A DNA stretch of 64,000 nucleotides from Streptomyces niveus (GCF_002009175.1 NZ_CP018047.1:3596001-3660000), one strand, 5' to 3'. Positions 17,401 through 26,675 are shown, numbered from the stretch's first letter. Notes: generated by a model from the sequence alone, not told the origin. Translations and numbers: made by a program.

Positions 17401-19119
17401 ATGAAGCGCACCCCCTCCGTGATCCTCGGCCTGTGCTCGTACACCCACGACTCCTCGGCCGCCCTTCTCGTGGACGGCGAACTTGTCGGCTTCGTCGAGG
17501 AGGAACGCCTTTCCGAGCAGAAGCACACCAAGCTCTACCCGGTCCGCGCCGTGGGATGGCTCCTCGACCAGGCCAAGCTGAGCGCCACCGACGTGGATGC
17601 CGTCGCCTACAACTTCCAGCCCGGCCTCTACCTCGCCGAGTCGCCCGCCGCCCTGCGCATGGCGCTCTCGCCGATGACACGCGACCGGAGCCTGGCCCGC
17701 GCCCACGGGTTCGCCAAGGTCGCTCTGCGGACTCGGCGGCGGCTGCGCGTCCTCGGCAGCCAGTTCCCCTCGGCCCGCGTCACACCGGTCCTGCACCACC
17801 GCGCCCACCAGCTGACGGCCTTCGCCGCCTCCGGCTGGGAGGAAGCCGCCGTTCTCGTGGTCGACAGCCTCGGCGAGCGGCAGACCACCACCATCGCCCA
17901 CGGTCACGGCGTTCAGCGCCCCCGCGTCCAGACCCTGGAAGCGATCAACGACCCGGCCTCCCTCGGCTACGTGTACGGCGCCGTCACCGAGCATCTGGGT
18001 TGGCGGCGGGGCGACGAGGAGGGCACCGTCATGGCGCTGGCCGCCCTCGGTGACCCCACCCGGTTCCGCCACCTGTTCACCACGGCCGTCCACACGACGG
18101 GCACCGGCTTTCGCATCCACCCCGGCTACTTCCCGACGCGCACCCTCACCTCGGGATACCCGAGGACATCCTGGCGGTTCGTCGCCGAGACCTGCCCAGA
18201 GCGGCACCCGAGCGAACAGCTCACCGACGTCCACCGAGATCTGGCGGCTGCCCTCCAGGAGCGGACCGAGCAGGTGATGGTCCACCTTGCCCGCCGCGCC
18301 CGTGTGCTCACCGGCTCCCGGCGCCTGTGCGTGGGTGGCGGCGTCGCCACGAACTGCGTGAGCATCGGGAGGATCATCGAAGCTGACATCTTCGACGAGG
18401 TGTTCGTTCCGCCGGCACCGGGAGACGCCGGAACCGCGATCGGGGCCGCCCTCGCCGTGCACGTCGACGCGCGCACTCCTCGCCCGGTCGCCGGCATCGC
18501 CCGCCACTGTTACCTCGGCCCCTCCTTCGAGGACCAGCCCCTCGACCTGACCCCCTGGCCCGGCCTCCGCCAGAAGTCCCTCGGCATCGAGACCGCCGAG
18601 TTCCTCGCCGACCAGCTCGCCCACGGCGTGATTGCGGGCCTCTTCCAGGGAGGGGTCGAAGCGGGGCCGCGCGCCCTGGGCAACCGCTCGATCCTCGCCT
18701 CCCCACTGGAGACCGGCGTCGTCGAGCGGCTGAACGCCACGGTGAAGTTCCGCGAGCCGTTCCGGCCCTTCGCCCCCATGGTCCCGGCCGAGCGCGCCGC
18801 CGAGTTCTTCACCCTCGGCCAGCCGGCACCGTACATGTCCATGGCCTCCGGGGTGACAGACCTGACGCGCGAGCGGGTGCCGGCCATCGTGCACGCCAAC
18901 GGCACGTCCCGCCTGCAGACCGTCACCCGGTCGCAGAACCCGTTCATGCATGCGGTGCTGACCGCCTTCGGCCGCCGGACCGGCATCCCCGTGCTGATCA
19001 ACACCTCCCTCAACGTCAAGGGCAAGCCGATCTGCGGGACACCCGAAATGGCCCTGGACTGCCTGGCCCACTCCGGACTCGACGCCCTGCTCCTCGAAGG
19101 GCGGTGGATCACCAAATGA
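17401..19119 (+). CDS. O-carbamoyltransferase (TobZ/NodU/CmcH family)
   Basis: A 572-aa enzyme of normal family length that transfers carbamoyl from carbamoyl phosphate via carbamoyl-AMP to a hydroxyl. The N-terminal Kae1-like domain has YTHDSSAALLVDGELVG, VEEERLSEQKHTK, the metal-site HHRAHQLTAF and VVDSLGERQTT, followed by RRGDEEGTVMALAALG. The C-terminal YrdC-like part has GGVATNCV, GDAGTAIGAALAV, GGVEAGPRALGNRSIL, FREPFRPFAPMV and NTSLNVKGKPI. ATG 17401 with AAGGTGA upstream is preferred over GTG 17389, which would overlap the previous stop (GTGA). Co-location with the cytidylate hydroxymethylase suggests a 5-carbamoyloxymethyl product; a sugar hydroxyl is the alternative. Confidence 0.93.
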   Translation: MKRTPSVILGLCSYTHDSSAALLVDGELVGFVEEERLSEQKHTKLYPVRAVGWLLDQAKLSATDVDAVAYNFQPGLYLAESPAALRMALSPMTRDRSLARAHGFAKVALRTRRRLRVLGSQFPSARVTPVLHHRAHQLTAFAASGWEEAAVLVVDSLGERQTTTIAHGHGVQRPRVQTLEAINDPASLGYVYGAVTEHLGWRRGDEEGTVMALAALGDPTRFRHLFTTAVHTTGTGFRIHPGYFPTRTLTSGYPRTSWRFVAETCPERHPSEQLTDVHRDLAAALQERTEQVMVHLARRARVLTGSRRLCVGGGVATNCVSIGRIIEADIFDEVFVPPAPGDAGTAIGAALAVHVDARTPRPVAGIARHCYLGPSFEDQPLDLTPWPGLRQKSLGIETAEFLADQLAHGVIAGLFQGGVEAGPRALGNRSILASPLETGVVERLNATVKFREPFRPFAPMVPAERAAEFFTLGQPAPYMSMASGVTDLTRERVPAIVHANGTSRLQTVTRSQNPFMHAVLTAFGRRTGIPVLINTSLNVKGKPICGTPEMALDCLAHSGLDALLLEGRWITK

Positions 19120-20168
19120 AGATCGGATACAGCTTCTGGGGCTTCCTCGGCAACGGCGTCACCGACACCCCCGACGGAGGCCGCAGCCACCGCCGCCCCT
19201 TCATCGACGCCCTCCTTGCCCGCGGTCACGAGATCGTCTTCCTCCAGCCCGACCGCGACCGCCTCGAAGCCGACGACGACCTCGGCGGCGCGTACACCTT
19301 CGACGACGGCCTGCCCAGCATCGACGCCCTGTTCCTGGAGTGGCGCTGGGCCATCCCCGGCCGCAACACCACCGTCTGCGGCAGCGAGGGGCACACCTGC
19401 GACCTCCACCGGCAGGTCCAGCTCATCAACCACTACACGGCCCGGCACCGGACGCCCACCGTGATCTGGGACAAGGACCGCACCCTGCGAGCCGAAAGCG
19501 TGTGGCGCCGTACAGCCCATACCCGCGTCTGCGAGGCCGCGCTCGCGCCGACCCCCGGCGCGCACTCGCTGCTCTTCCCCGTCGCCGAGGACCTCCTCGC
19601 CCAGGCCGATCCCCTCGCCCTCGCGGCGCGGCCTCGTGATCTCGCGCTCGGCTACGTGGGCAACCAGTACGACCGGGACGAGCCCTTCGACCGCTTCTTC
19701 GCCCCGGCCGCTGCCAACGTCGAGCACCTGGTCGCCGGGAAGTGGACGAAGACCAGCCGCTGGCCGCACGTCCGGTTCGCGGGTCGGATCCCGTTCAAGG
19801 ACGCCGCCGGCGTCTACGGCCGGTCCCTGGCCACGTTGCTCATACTGCCCGAGCGGTACGCCGCGGTCGGGCAGATGACCCAGCGCATCTTCGAGGCGGT
19901 GCTGGCCGGCTGCCTGCCGCTGGCCCCGGCGGACATCCGCTTCGCCGACCGGTTCGTTCCGAAGGAGCTGGTCGTGCGCTCCGGCGACGACGTGCCCGAA
20001 CGCCTCTCCTACCTGCGCGAGATCGCCGGCACCGAGCAGCATGCCGCCCTGATCGCCGCATGTGTGGACCGCCTGCGCCTGTTCGGCCTGTGCAAGCAGG
20101 TCACCACCCTGGAGTCCGTCCTGCACGGCCTCCTCCAGTCCATCGCGACCGAGCGGGGAGCTGCCTGA
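19116..20168 (+). CDS. GT-B-like glycosyltransferase
   Basis: 350 aa. It begins MKIGYSFWGFLGNG and has a Rossmann N-half with RRPFIDALLARGHEIVFLQPDRDRL and TVIWDKDR. The C-half has LALGYVGNQYDRDEPFDRFF, VRFAGRIPFKDAAGVYGRSLATLLILPERYAAVGQMTQRIFEAVLAGCLPLAP, i.e. the E-x7-E-like donor-site end of DUF3880/GT4-like enzymes. The donor and acceptor are unknown. Its start overlaps the carbamoyltransferase stop by 4 bases (ATGA). Confidence 0.8.
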   Translation: MKIGYSFWGFLGNGVTDTPDGGRSHRRPFIDALLARGHEIVFLQPDRDRLEADDDLGGAYTFDDGLPSIDALFLEWRWAIPGRNTTVCGSEGHTCDLHRQVQLINHYTARHRTPTVIWDKDRTLRAESVWRRTAHTRVCEAALAPTPGAHSLLFPVAEDLLAQADPLALAARPRDLALGYVGNQYDRDEPFDRFFAPAAANVEHLVAGKWTKTSRWPHVRFAGRIPFKDAAGVYGRSLATLLILPERYAAVGQMTQRIFEAVLAGCLPLAPADIRFADRFVPKELVVRSGDDVPERLSYLREIAGTEQHAALIAACVDRLRLFGLCKQVTTLESVLHGLLQSIATERGAA

Positions 20169-20264
20169 TGCAGACCGCTCGATCGACCACGGCGCACGGA
20201 TCCTCCGGGCGCGTCCCGGAGGATGGGTCCGCCGCACACCCAAACCTCTCTACGCTGGAGCACC

Positions 20265-20774
20265 ATGAAGAAGGTCGCCATCGTCGGCTGCGGAGGCACC
20301 GGCAAATCCCACGTGGCCCGCGAACTGGGCAAGATCCTCGACGCCCCGGTGACGCACCTGGACGCCGCGTTCTACGACGACGAGTGGAACGCGCTGCCCA
20401 TGGACAAGTTCACCGAGCTGCAGCGCGAGCTGGTCGCGCAGCCCCGGTGGGTGATCGACGGCAACTACAACTCGACGCTGCAGGTACGGCTCGAAGCCTG
20501 CGACACGGTGGTCCTGATGGACGTGTCGACCGTGGCGGCGCTGTACGGGATTTTCTCCCGGCAGATCCGGCACGGGGCCGGACACAAGGGCAACGGGGTG
20601 CACAACCGCATCCACTGGGGCGTGATCAAGTACATCGCCACGTACCGGCGCAAGATGCGGCCCCGCGTGATGGCGAAGATCGAGGAGTTCGGCTCCGGCG
20701 CCGATGTGGTGCTGCTGGCCAACCGGCGTCAGACGCGCCGCTGGCTGCGGAAGGTCGCCGCCGAGCAGTCCTGA
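20265..20774 (+). CDS. P-loop kinase of the adenylate-kinase/FlaR-like type
   Basis: A 169-aa NTPase with Walker A GCGGTGKS (about 8-15), WVIDGNYNSTLQVRLEACDTVVLMD (the DGNY.-T motif of topology-modulation/AK-like kinases) and a basic lid. Small-molecule or nucleotide phosphorylation is likely. In this cluster it could raise a modified CMP to the diphosphate, which is inference. The 96-base gap before it contains TACGCT at 20251-20256, nine bases before the ATG, with GGAG in between. This may be a local promoter or near-leaderless start. Confidence 0.8.
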   Translation: MKKVAIVGCGGTGKSHVARELGKILDAPVTHLDAAFYDDEWNALPMDKFTELQRELVAQPRWVIDGNYNSTLQVRLEACDTVVLMDVSTVAALYGIFSRQIRHGAGHKGNGVHNRIHWGVIKYIATYRRKMRPRVMAKIEEFGSGADVVLLANRRQTRRWLRKVAAEQS

Positions 20775-20805
20775 CCGATGCGCGCCCCCTGTCAGGGGGT
20801 GCGGC

Positions 20806-21654
20806 ATGAACGAGCCCAACCCGTTCCTGGACCCCGCCCGGCAGCCGGAGCTGTACGGACGCGCCTCGCGGCTGGCCGGGCGGACCAGCGCCCTGATGCG
20901 CGCCAAGACCGCCGGCCAGCCTGTGCCCGAGAGCATCGTCAGCCTGGTGCAGAGCCATCATGCCCGGCCGGACCGGCTTGGCGTCGTGCTCGATATCGGC
21001 TGCGGTCGCGGCACGAGCAGCCTCGTCATCGCAGAGCAGCTCCGGCCGCAGCGCGTCGTGGGCCTGGACGCCGCCCCTTCCCTGCTCGCCCAGGCCCGCG
21101 AGCGCGCCAAGGACCTGCCGGACAGCACGGTGGAGTTCATCGAAGGAGACTTCCACGACCTCCCGCTGCCCGACGGGTCGAGCGACATCGTCGTCGCGGC
21201 GTTCTGCCTCTACCACTCGCCACACCCCGAAGACGTCGTCGGGGAGATCGCCAGGGTCCTCGCCCCCGGAGGTCTGGCCGTGCTCGTCACCAAGGGCCTC
21301 GACAGCTACCAGGAGATGGACGAGCTGGTCGCCTCCGCCAGCCTCGATCCGCGTGCCGCCCAGCACGAGAGCCTCTACACCGCAGCCCACAGCGACAACC
21401 TCGCCGACGTTGCCGCCTCCTCGCTCGACGTGATCGCCGTCCTGGACGAGGAACACATCTTCACCTTCGACGGTCACGACCACGCGGCGCAGTACCTGGC
21501 CACCAACCCCAAGTACGACCTGGCGCCGGGCCTGTACGGCAACCCCGGGGCCCTGGCCACGACCCTGCACGAGTTCCTTCCCGACCAGCCGCTGGCCACC
21601 CGGTCCCGGATCACCTTCGTCGTCGCCCAGCCGAACGAAGGGCGGCCAGCATGA
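20806..21654 (+). CDS. SAM-dependent methyltransferase (class I)
   Basis: 282 aa. Motif I is VVLDIGCGRGTSS (about 59-71), with the acidic end of beta-2 in VVGLDAAPSLLAQARERAK, FIEGDFHDLPLPDGSSD, and motif post-I FCLYHSPHPEDVVGEIARVLAPGGLAVLVT, as in Methyltransf_11/25 enzymes acting on small molecules. A GGGGG lies upstream of the ATG at 20806. The stop overlaps the next ATG. The acceptor (O, N or C) cannot be told from sequence. Confidence 0.88.
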   Translation: MNEPNPFLDPARQPELYGRASRLAGRTSALMRAKTAGQPVPESIVSLVQSHHARPDRLGVVLDIGCGRGTSSLVIAEQLRPQRVVGLDAAPSLLAQARERAKDLPDSTVEFIEGDFHDLPLPDGSSDIVVAAFCLYHSPHPEDVVGEIARVLAPGGLAVLVTKGLDSYQEMDELVASASLDPRAAQHESLYTAAHSDNLADVAASSLDVIAVLDEEHIFTFDGHDHAAQYLATNPKYDLAPGLYGNPGALATTLHEFLPDQPLATRSRITFVVAQPNEGRPA

Positions 21655-22412
21655 CCCTCGCGCCCTTCACCAAGCCCTACGCGGAACCGGAGCGTGCAGC
21701 GGCGGCAGCGCGCCACCACCAGTGGCTCACCGAGCACGCCAAGCCGCTGCGGCAGCCGGCGCTCCTCACCGCCCGACCGAACAGCCTGACGTTCGAACGG
21801 ATCGAAGGTCGCTCCGTACGCCCGGACGACCTCCCGCGCGTCGCGGCACTGCTGGGCCACGCCCACGGAGCCGCCTGGGCCAGCGACCTGCGGTCCGCGT
21901 CGCTGGACACCCCGCACCACTTCCGGGACGGCACGACGTTCGACGACTACCTCGGCCCCCGGAAGCGCGCCCTGCGGCGCCGCCATAAGCAGGGCTACCT
22001 GCCGAACAAGACCGCCCTGCACGCGATGCTCGGCCTGCTGGAATCAACGGCCCAAGGGCCCTGCGCCTTCTACAAGGACAGCAACCTCCGGAACTTCATC
22101 GTCACCAGCAAGCAGGACATCGTCGTCGTCGACACCGACGACTTGTCCCTGGCCCCGATGGGCTACGACCTCGCCAAGCTCATCGCGACGCTTCACCTGA
22201 CCTACGGACCGCTCACCGACCGAGCCGTCACCAACGTCCTGCTCGCGTACAACGCGGCAGCCCTCCGACACGACGCCCGGCTGGGCACGACGGATCGAAA
22301 CCAGCTCGACAGCTCCCTGGCCCTGCACGCCGTGCTCACCGCCCCGTACGTCGGCCGCAACGGTTACCGCTACCGCCTGCCCCTCCGTTTCTCCCACCGA
22401 GGAGCCTCATGA
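21651..22412 (+). CDS. APH-fold phosphotransferase-like protein
   Basis: 253 aa with the C-lobe of aminoglycoside/homoserine-kinase-like enzymes: FYKDSNLRNFIV (catalytic Asp and metal Asn, with Lys in place of the usual His) and IVVVDTDDLSLAPMGYDLAKLIA (the DFG-equivalent Asp). The N-lobe is short: residues 1-50 lack an obvious nucleotide-binding Lys motif. It may phosphorylate a sugar or nucleoside intermediate. It overlaps both neighbours by 4 bases (ATGA at both ends). Confidence 0.8.
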   Translation: MTLAPFTKPYAEPERAAAAARHHQWLTEHAKPLRQPALLTARPNSLTFERIEGRSVRPDDLPRVAALLGHAHGAAWASDLRSASLDTPHHFRDGTTFDDYLGPRKRALRRRHKQGYLPNKTALHAMLGLLESTAQGPCAFYKDSNLRNFIVTSKQDIVVVDTDDLSLAPMGYDLAKLIATLHLTYGPLTDRAVTNVLLAYNAAALRHDARLGTTDRNQLDSSLALHAVLTAPYVGRNGYRYRLPLRFSHRGAS

Positions 22413-23065
22413 TCACCACCGAACTCGTCTTCGTCCGGCACGGCCAGGCCCAGTGCAACGCCGACGGGCTCGTCGGGGGGCCGCGCACCTGCACCGGCCT
22501 GACCAACCTCGGATATGCCCAGGCCGAACAGGCTGCACGCCGCCTTGCCACCGAGCACCTGAAGAAGCCGTTCGACGTCATCTACACGGGCCCGCGGATC
22601 CGTCTCGTCCAGACCGGCGAGATCATCGCCCAGACGCTCCAGATCCCCGTGCACCACGACGACCGACTCGACGGCCCGGTCCACGGCGACGCCGACGGCC
22701 AGCCCTGGGACGCGGTGAAGACGGCCGCCGACGGCGGGCCGCACGCCCACCCCGACACGCCCTGGGCCAACGGCTCCGACACCTGGAACGGGTTCCTGGA
22801 GCGCGCCAGCAGGAACCTGAGCCAGCTCATCAAGGAGAACCGCGGCAAGCGCGTCGTCTTCGCCGCCCACGGGGAGACGGTGATCACCGCACACACCCTG
22901 CTGCTCGGCATCCCGATCGGCTCGCCCGCCGGATTCACCCACAACCACGCCTCCATCACCCGCTGGCAGCACCACCGCAACCGCCTGGGCCAGACCCGCT
23001 GGATGCTCGACCGGCACAACGACACCGAGCACCTCAGTCTCCTCACGCCGGAGCCGACCCCGTGA
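22409..23065 (+). CDS. Histidine phosphatase family protein
   Basis: A 218-aa member of the phosphoglycerate-mutase-like superfamily. The RHG motif is FVRHGQAQCN (Arg10-His11-Gly12, His11 the phospho-acceptor), then YTGPRIRLVQTGEIIA (second Arg), and the second His in FAAHGETVITAH. It probably dephosphorylates a pathway intermediate. The start and stop overlap the two phosphotransferase genes, so a kinase/phosphatase trio is translated together. Confidence 0.88.
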   Translation: MITTELVFVRHGQAQCNADGLVGGPRTCTGLTNLGYAQAEQAARRLATEHLKKPFDVIYTGPRIRLVQTGEIIAQTLQIPVHHDDRLDGPVHGDADGQPWDAVKTAADGGPHAHPDTPWANGSDTWNGFLERASRNLSQLIKENRGKRVVFAAHGETVITAHTLLLGIPIGSPAGFTHNHASITRWQHHRNRLGQTRWMLDRHNDTEHLSLLTPEPTP

Positions 23066-23898
23066 TCGCGACCTCGCGCGACCCCCGGATACAACTGGCG
23101 CACCTCCTCCTCGGCGCAGTCGACATCGCAGCGGACCCCGCGCTCCCGCCCCGCGTCGTACGCCTGGTGGCCAGCGACGGGCGTCAGTTCATCGCGAAGC
23201 AGCACGCGGAGCGAGACCGGTACGCCGGTGAACTCCACGCCTACGGGGCGTGGGTCACCCATCTGACCGGCCATGCACCGGAGTTGGTCGGTCGGGATGA
23301 CGCCACCCGCACCCTGCTGCTCACCGCACTCGCAGGCGACCGCGCGGACACCTTCGCTCCGGGCTCGCCCGAGGAGGAGCTTGCCCACCACGAGGCCGGG
23401 CACGTGCTGGGCAAGCTGCACCGGGCCACGGCCATGCCCCAGGGCGGTGCCGTCGGCGCCTCGCTCGCCGAGCGGTTCCAAGGGTGGATCGACCGGGCCG
23501 TCCACGCCGACCTGCTCGACGCGGCCGAGGAGAACCTGCTGAAGCACCACGCGGTGATCCTGGGCGCCAGCCACATGGACAGCGCGATCTGCCACCTCGA
23601 CTACCAGCCGCGCAACTGGCTGCTCGGCGACACCTTCGGCATCTATGACTTCGAGCACATGCGACGCGACGCCCGGGTCCGCGACTTCGCCCGCCTCGAA
23701 TTCCGACGCTGGCAGGCCGCACCCCACCTCCGCACCGCCTTCTTCGACGGATACGGACGCTCGCTCAACGACACCGAACGCCACCTCCTGGAGTCATTCG
23801 GCGCCATCGAGGCGGCCACAGCCCTGGTCAAGGGCCACCAGGAGAACGACGCCGCCCTCAGTGCGCACGGCAGAACCGTCCTGTCCCGGCTCACCTGA
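23062..23898 (+). CDS. APH-family phosphotransferase
   Basis: A 278-aa complete aminoglycoside-phosphotransferase-fold protein. The N-lobe has VRLVASDGRQFIAKQHAE (ATP-binding Lys) and ELHAYGAWV. The C-lobe has GHVLGKLHRAT, ICHLDYQPRNWLLGD (Brenner motif, catalytic Asp) and FGIYDFEHMRRD (metal Asp). The GTG start overlaps the previous stop (GTGA). The substrate is unknown. A second, independent phosphotransferase in the same operon argues for several phosphorylation steps or for self-protection by phosphorylation of the product. Confidence 0.87.
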   Translation: MIATSRDPRIQLAHLLLGAVDIAADPALPPRVVRLVASDGRQFIAKQHAERDRYAGELHAYGAWVTHLTGHAPELVGRDDATRTLLLTALAGDRADTFAPGSPEEELAHHEAGHVLGKLHRATAMPQGGAVGASLAERFQGWIDRAVHADLLDAAEENLLKHHAVILGASHMDSAICHLDYQPRNWLLGDTFGIYDFEHMRRDARVRDFARLEFRRWQAAPHLRTAFFDGYGRSLNDTERHLLESFGAIEAATALVKGHQENDAALSAHGRTVLSRLT

Positions 23899-23933
23899 CC
23901 AGCCCCTTAGACGACACCTCTCTGGAGATCCCC

Positions 23934-24932
23934 GTGCCACAGCACGAGCAGCCCCCGACCAACGCTTCCCCCCGACGGGCCGTGGTGACCGGCTCCGCCG
24001 GATTCATCGGCTCCCACCTCGCCCACGCCCTCGTCCAGGCCGGCACCACCGTGATCGGCGTGGACCGCCGAGACCCGTCCACCGACCCGACGGCCGCCGC
24101 CAACCTCGCGGCGCTGCGGGGCCGCCAGGGATACCACCACGTCACGGCCGACCTTCTCCACTGCGCGATCGACCCGCTCCTGATCGACGCCGACGCGGTA
24201 TTCCACCTCGCCGGCATCCCCGGTGTACGGCCCTCCTGGGGACCGCAGTTCGGCGACTACCTCGCGTCCAACGTGCTGGCCACCCACCGCGTCCTCGAAG
24301 CCTCCACCCGGATCGGCGTCCCCCGTCTGGTCGTCGCCTCCTCCTCCAGCGTCTACGGCCCGACCGACGGCGACGCGAGCTGCGAGACCGACCGCCCCAA
24401 CCCCGCCTCCCCGTACGCCGTGACCAAGCTGGCCGAGGAGCAGCTCTGCCTCGCGTACGCCGAGCGCCCCGTCGGCCCCAGCGTCGTCGCCCTCCGGTAC
24501 TTCACCGTCTACGGCCCCCGGCAGCGCGCCGACATGTTCACCCACCGCGCCCTGTACGCCGCCCTGACCGGACAACCCCTGCGCCTGTACGGAGACGGCC
24601 ACCAGCGCCGCGACTTCACCTACATCGACGACGTGGTCGCCGCCACGATCGCCGCCGGCACCGTCCCGAACGCTCACGGCCCCATCAACGTCGGCGGCGG
24701 CTCGAACGCGTCCCTGCTGGACGTGATCAACATCGCCAACAGCCTCACCGGCCGCGAGATCCAACTCCACCAGGACCACGTGCGCAACGGGGACGTTCTC
24801 GTCACGCGTGCCAATCCCAGCCGTGCGGGAGAGGTCCTCGGCTGGCAGCCGCGCGTCGACCTCCACAGCGGGCTGCGTGCCCACATGCAGGCTCTGGCCG
24901 CCCCGGTGCCGGACTACAGCCGGGCTGCGTAG
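23934..24932 (+). CDS. NAD-dependent sugar-nucleotide epimerase/dehydratase (extended SDR)
   Basis: 332 aa. The Rossmann motif is TGSAGFIGSHLA (about 20-31). It has VFHLAGIPGVRPSWG, the catalytic VASSSSVYGP (Ser) and SPYAVTKLAEE (Tyr-x3-Lys), then TVYGPRQRADMF, LYGDGHQRRDFTYIDDVV and PINVGGGSNASLLDV. This matches UDP-glucose 4-epimerase/dTDP-glucose-dehydratase-like enzymes acting on NDP-sugars. The GTG at 23934 has GGAG upstream. It would supply or tailor the sugar for the glycosyltransferases in the block. Confidence 0.92.
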   Translation: MPQHEQPPTNASPRRAVVTGSAGFIGSHLAHALVQAGTTVIGVDRRDPSTDPTAAANLAALRGRQGYHHVTADLLHCAIDPLLIDADAVFHLAGIPGVRPSWGPQFGDYLASNVLATHRVLEASTRIGVPRLVVASSSSVYGPTDGDASCETDRPNPASPYAVTKLAEEQLCLAYAERPVGPSVVALRYFTVYGPRQRADMFTHRALYAALTGQPLRLYGDGHQRRDFTYIDDVVAATIAAGTVPNAHGPINVGGGSNASLLDVINIANSLTGREIQLHQDHVRNGDVLVTRANPSRAGEVLGWQPRVDLHSGLRAHMQALAAPVPDYSRAA

Positions 24933-24963
24933 CCCTACGCCTCGGAACCCGAGAGGAGTGCCC

Positions 24964-26085
24964 ATGGAAACCCCCGAGCGAGCACGGCTGGACGCCTTCT
25001 TCCGGAGGATCACCGCGCAGTTCCCCGCCGGGCAGGCGATCACAACGCTGGTCATCACCCACCTGCTCCCGGAACGCCCCGCGTTCTTGCGCGCCATGGC
25101 CGCGGTGTCCACGATCGGCGCCGTCCTCCCCAAGCCCCGGTCGATCCACCAGCCGACCCTCGGAACCGTCCGCCGCACCCTGCCGGTCCACGACCTGAGC
25201 CGGGAGCGGTTCACCGACGAGACCCAGGCCCTGCACTACCTGGAGGACACGGCCGGCGGCCAGGACGTCGTCCTGGTCGACATCGGCGGCTACTTCGCGG
25301 CCAGCCTCGACACCCTCGTGGAGAAGTTTTCTGGCCGCATCCTCGGCGTCGTCGAGGACACCGAGAACGGACACCAGCGCTACGCGGCCCTCGGCTCGCT
25401 GCCGTGCCCGGTCGTATCCGTGGCCCGCTCACCGCTCAAGGACTGCGAGGACCACCTCGTCGGCCGGTCCATCGTGTTCTCCACCGACGCCCTCGTCCGC
25501 GCCCGCGGTGACATCCTCACGAGCCGCAGCGCCTGCGTCATCGGCTTCGGCAAGATCGGTCGCTCCATTGCGCAGACCCTGCGCGCCCAGGACCTGCGCG
25601 TCACCGTGTACGACAACGACGCCGTCAAGCGGGTACAGGCGCACGCCCTCGGCTTCCGCACCAGCGCGTCCACCACCGAGGCCGTCCACGACGCGGAACT
25701 CGTGCTGTGCGCCACCGGCAACCTCGCCCTCCGGCACGAGGATTTCGCCGCCCTGCGCAACGGCGCGTACCTCGGATCGGTGACCTCCTCCGAGGACGAA
25801 CTCGAACTCGGCAGCCTCGACGACCTCTACGAACGCCATTCCGTCGGACCCCAGTTGACCCGGTACGAGGTCACCGGCCACTACTTCTACGTTCTCGCCG
25901 ACGGCGGTGCCGTCAACTTCGTGCACGGCGCCGCCGTCGGTACCTACATCCACCTCGTCCAAGCCGAGATACTCGCCGCCACCGCCGCACTCAGCCACGC
26001 GCGACTCCAGCCCGGACTGCACGAGATGCCGGCGGCCGACCGCGACACCATCGCCAGAACCTGGCTCCGCCACTTCGAAAGGTGA
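24964..26085 (+). CDS. AdoHcyase-like NAD-binding protein, shortened
   Basis: 373 aa against about 430-490 for S-adenosylhomocysteine hydrolase. The NAD domain is clear: CVIGFGKIGRSIAQTLRAQD (GxGxxG), VYDNDAVKRVQAHALGF, then LCATGNLALRHEDFAALRNGAYLGSVTSSEDELEL, then a C-terminal helical segment. The N-terminal part is divergent (VITHLLPERPAFLRAMAAV) and lacks the usual substrate-binding LT motifs. It may oxidise C3' of a nucleoside-like compound instead of hydrolysing AdoHcy, or sense a nucleoside; both are inference. The ATG at 24964 has GAGAGG upstream. It overlaps the next gene (GTGA). Confidence 0.8.
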   Translation: METPERARLDAFFRRITAQFPAGQAITTLVITHLLPERPAFLRAMAAVSTIGAVLPKPRSIHQPTLGTVRRTLPVHDLSRERFTDETQALHYLEDTAGGQDVVLVDIGGYFAASLDTLVEKFSGRILGVVEDTENGHQRYAALGSLPCPVVSVARSPLKDCEDHLVGRSIVFSTDALVRARGDILTSRSACVIGFGKIGRSIAQTLRAQDLRVTVYDNDAVKRVQAHALGFRTSASTTEAVHDAELVLCATGNLALRHEDFAALRNGAYLGSVTSSEDELELGSLDDLYERHSVGPQLTRYEVTGHYFYVLADGGAVNFVHGAAVGTYIHLVQAEILAATAALSHARLQPGLHEMPAADRDTIARTWLRHFER

Positions 26086-26642
26086 CCTCGTTGCCACCCT
26101 CCACCGAACACGTCCGCGCCGTCACGGAGGCGTACCTCGCCCGCCACCCGGACGAGCGCGGCTACCTGACGATGCTGTTCGCAGCCCTCGTCGGCGCGGA
26201 CGATCCCACCAGCCGCAAGACCTTCCCCGCCCACGTGACCTGCAGCGCCATCCTCATCAACGGTGAACGACACGTGCTCCACATCCTGCACAAGGCGTCC
26301 GGGAAGCTTCTGGCGCCCGGCGGGCACAACGAACCGTCCGACCAGCTCCTGCGCGACGCCGCTCTACGCGAACTGCACGAGGAGGCCGGCATCCCGCCCA
26401 GCGCCGTCGTCCCTCTCGCCGGCCACGAGGACATCCCCCTCGACATCGACGTGCACGCGATCGATGCGAACCCGTCGAAGAACGAGCCGGCCCACCACCA
26501 CGTGGACTTCCGCTGGGCCTTCCACCTCGGGGCCGATCACGCGGTGACGCTGCAGGAGGAGGAGGTCGACGGCTACCAGTGGCGGCCGTTCGCGACCACC
26601 GCCTCACCCACCGTCCGCGCCAAGCTCGCCCAGCTCACCTGA
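26082..26642 (+). CDS. Nudix hydrolase
   Basis: 186 aa. The Nudix box is present as GGHNEPSDQLLRDAALRELHEEAGI (about 79-103), with REL.EEAG intact and Asp at the first Glu position. It should cleave a nucleoside diphosphate linked to another group, e.g. an NDP-sugar or modified NTP, to monitor or sanitise pathway nucleotides. GTG 26082 overlaps the previous stop, but TTG 26091 sits 8 bases after GAAAGG and may be the true start. Confidence 0.87.
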   Translation: MTSLPPSTEHVRAVTEAYLARHPDERGYLTMLFAALVGADDPTSRKTFPAHVTCSAILINGERHVLHILHKASGKLLAPGGHNEPSDQLLRDAALRELHEEAGIPPSAVVPLAGHEDIPLDIDVHAIDANPSKNEPAHHHVDFRWAFHLGADHAVTLQEEEVDGYQWRPFATTASPTVRAKLAQLT

Positions 26643-26675
26643 AGCCCGCCCGAACCCGACCACCAGGAGGACGCC

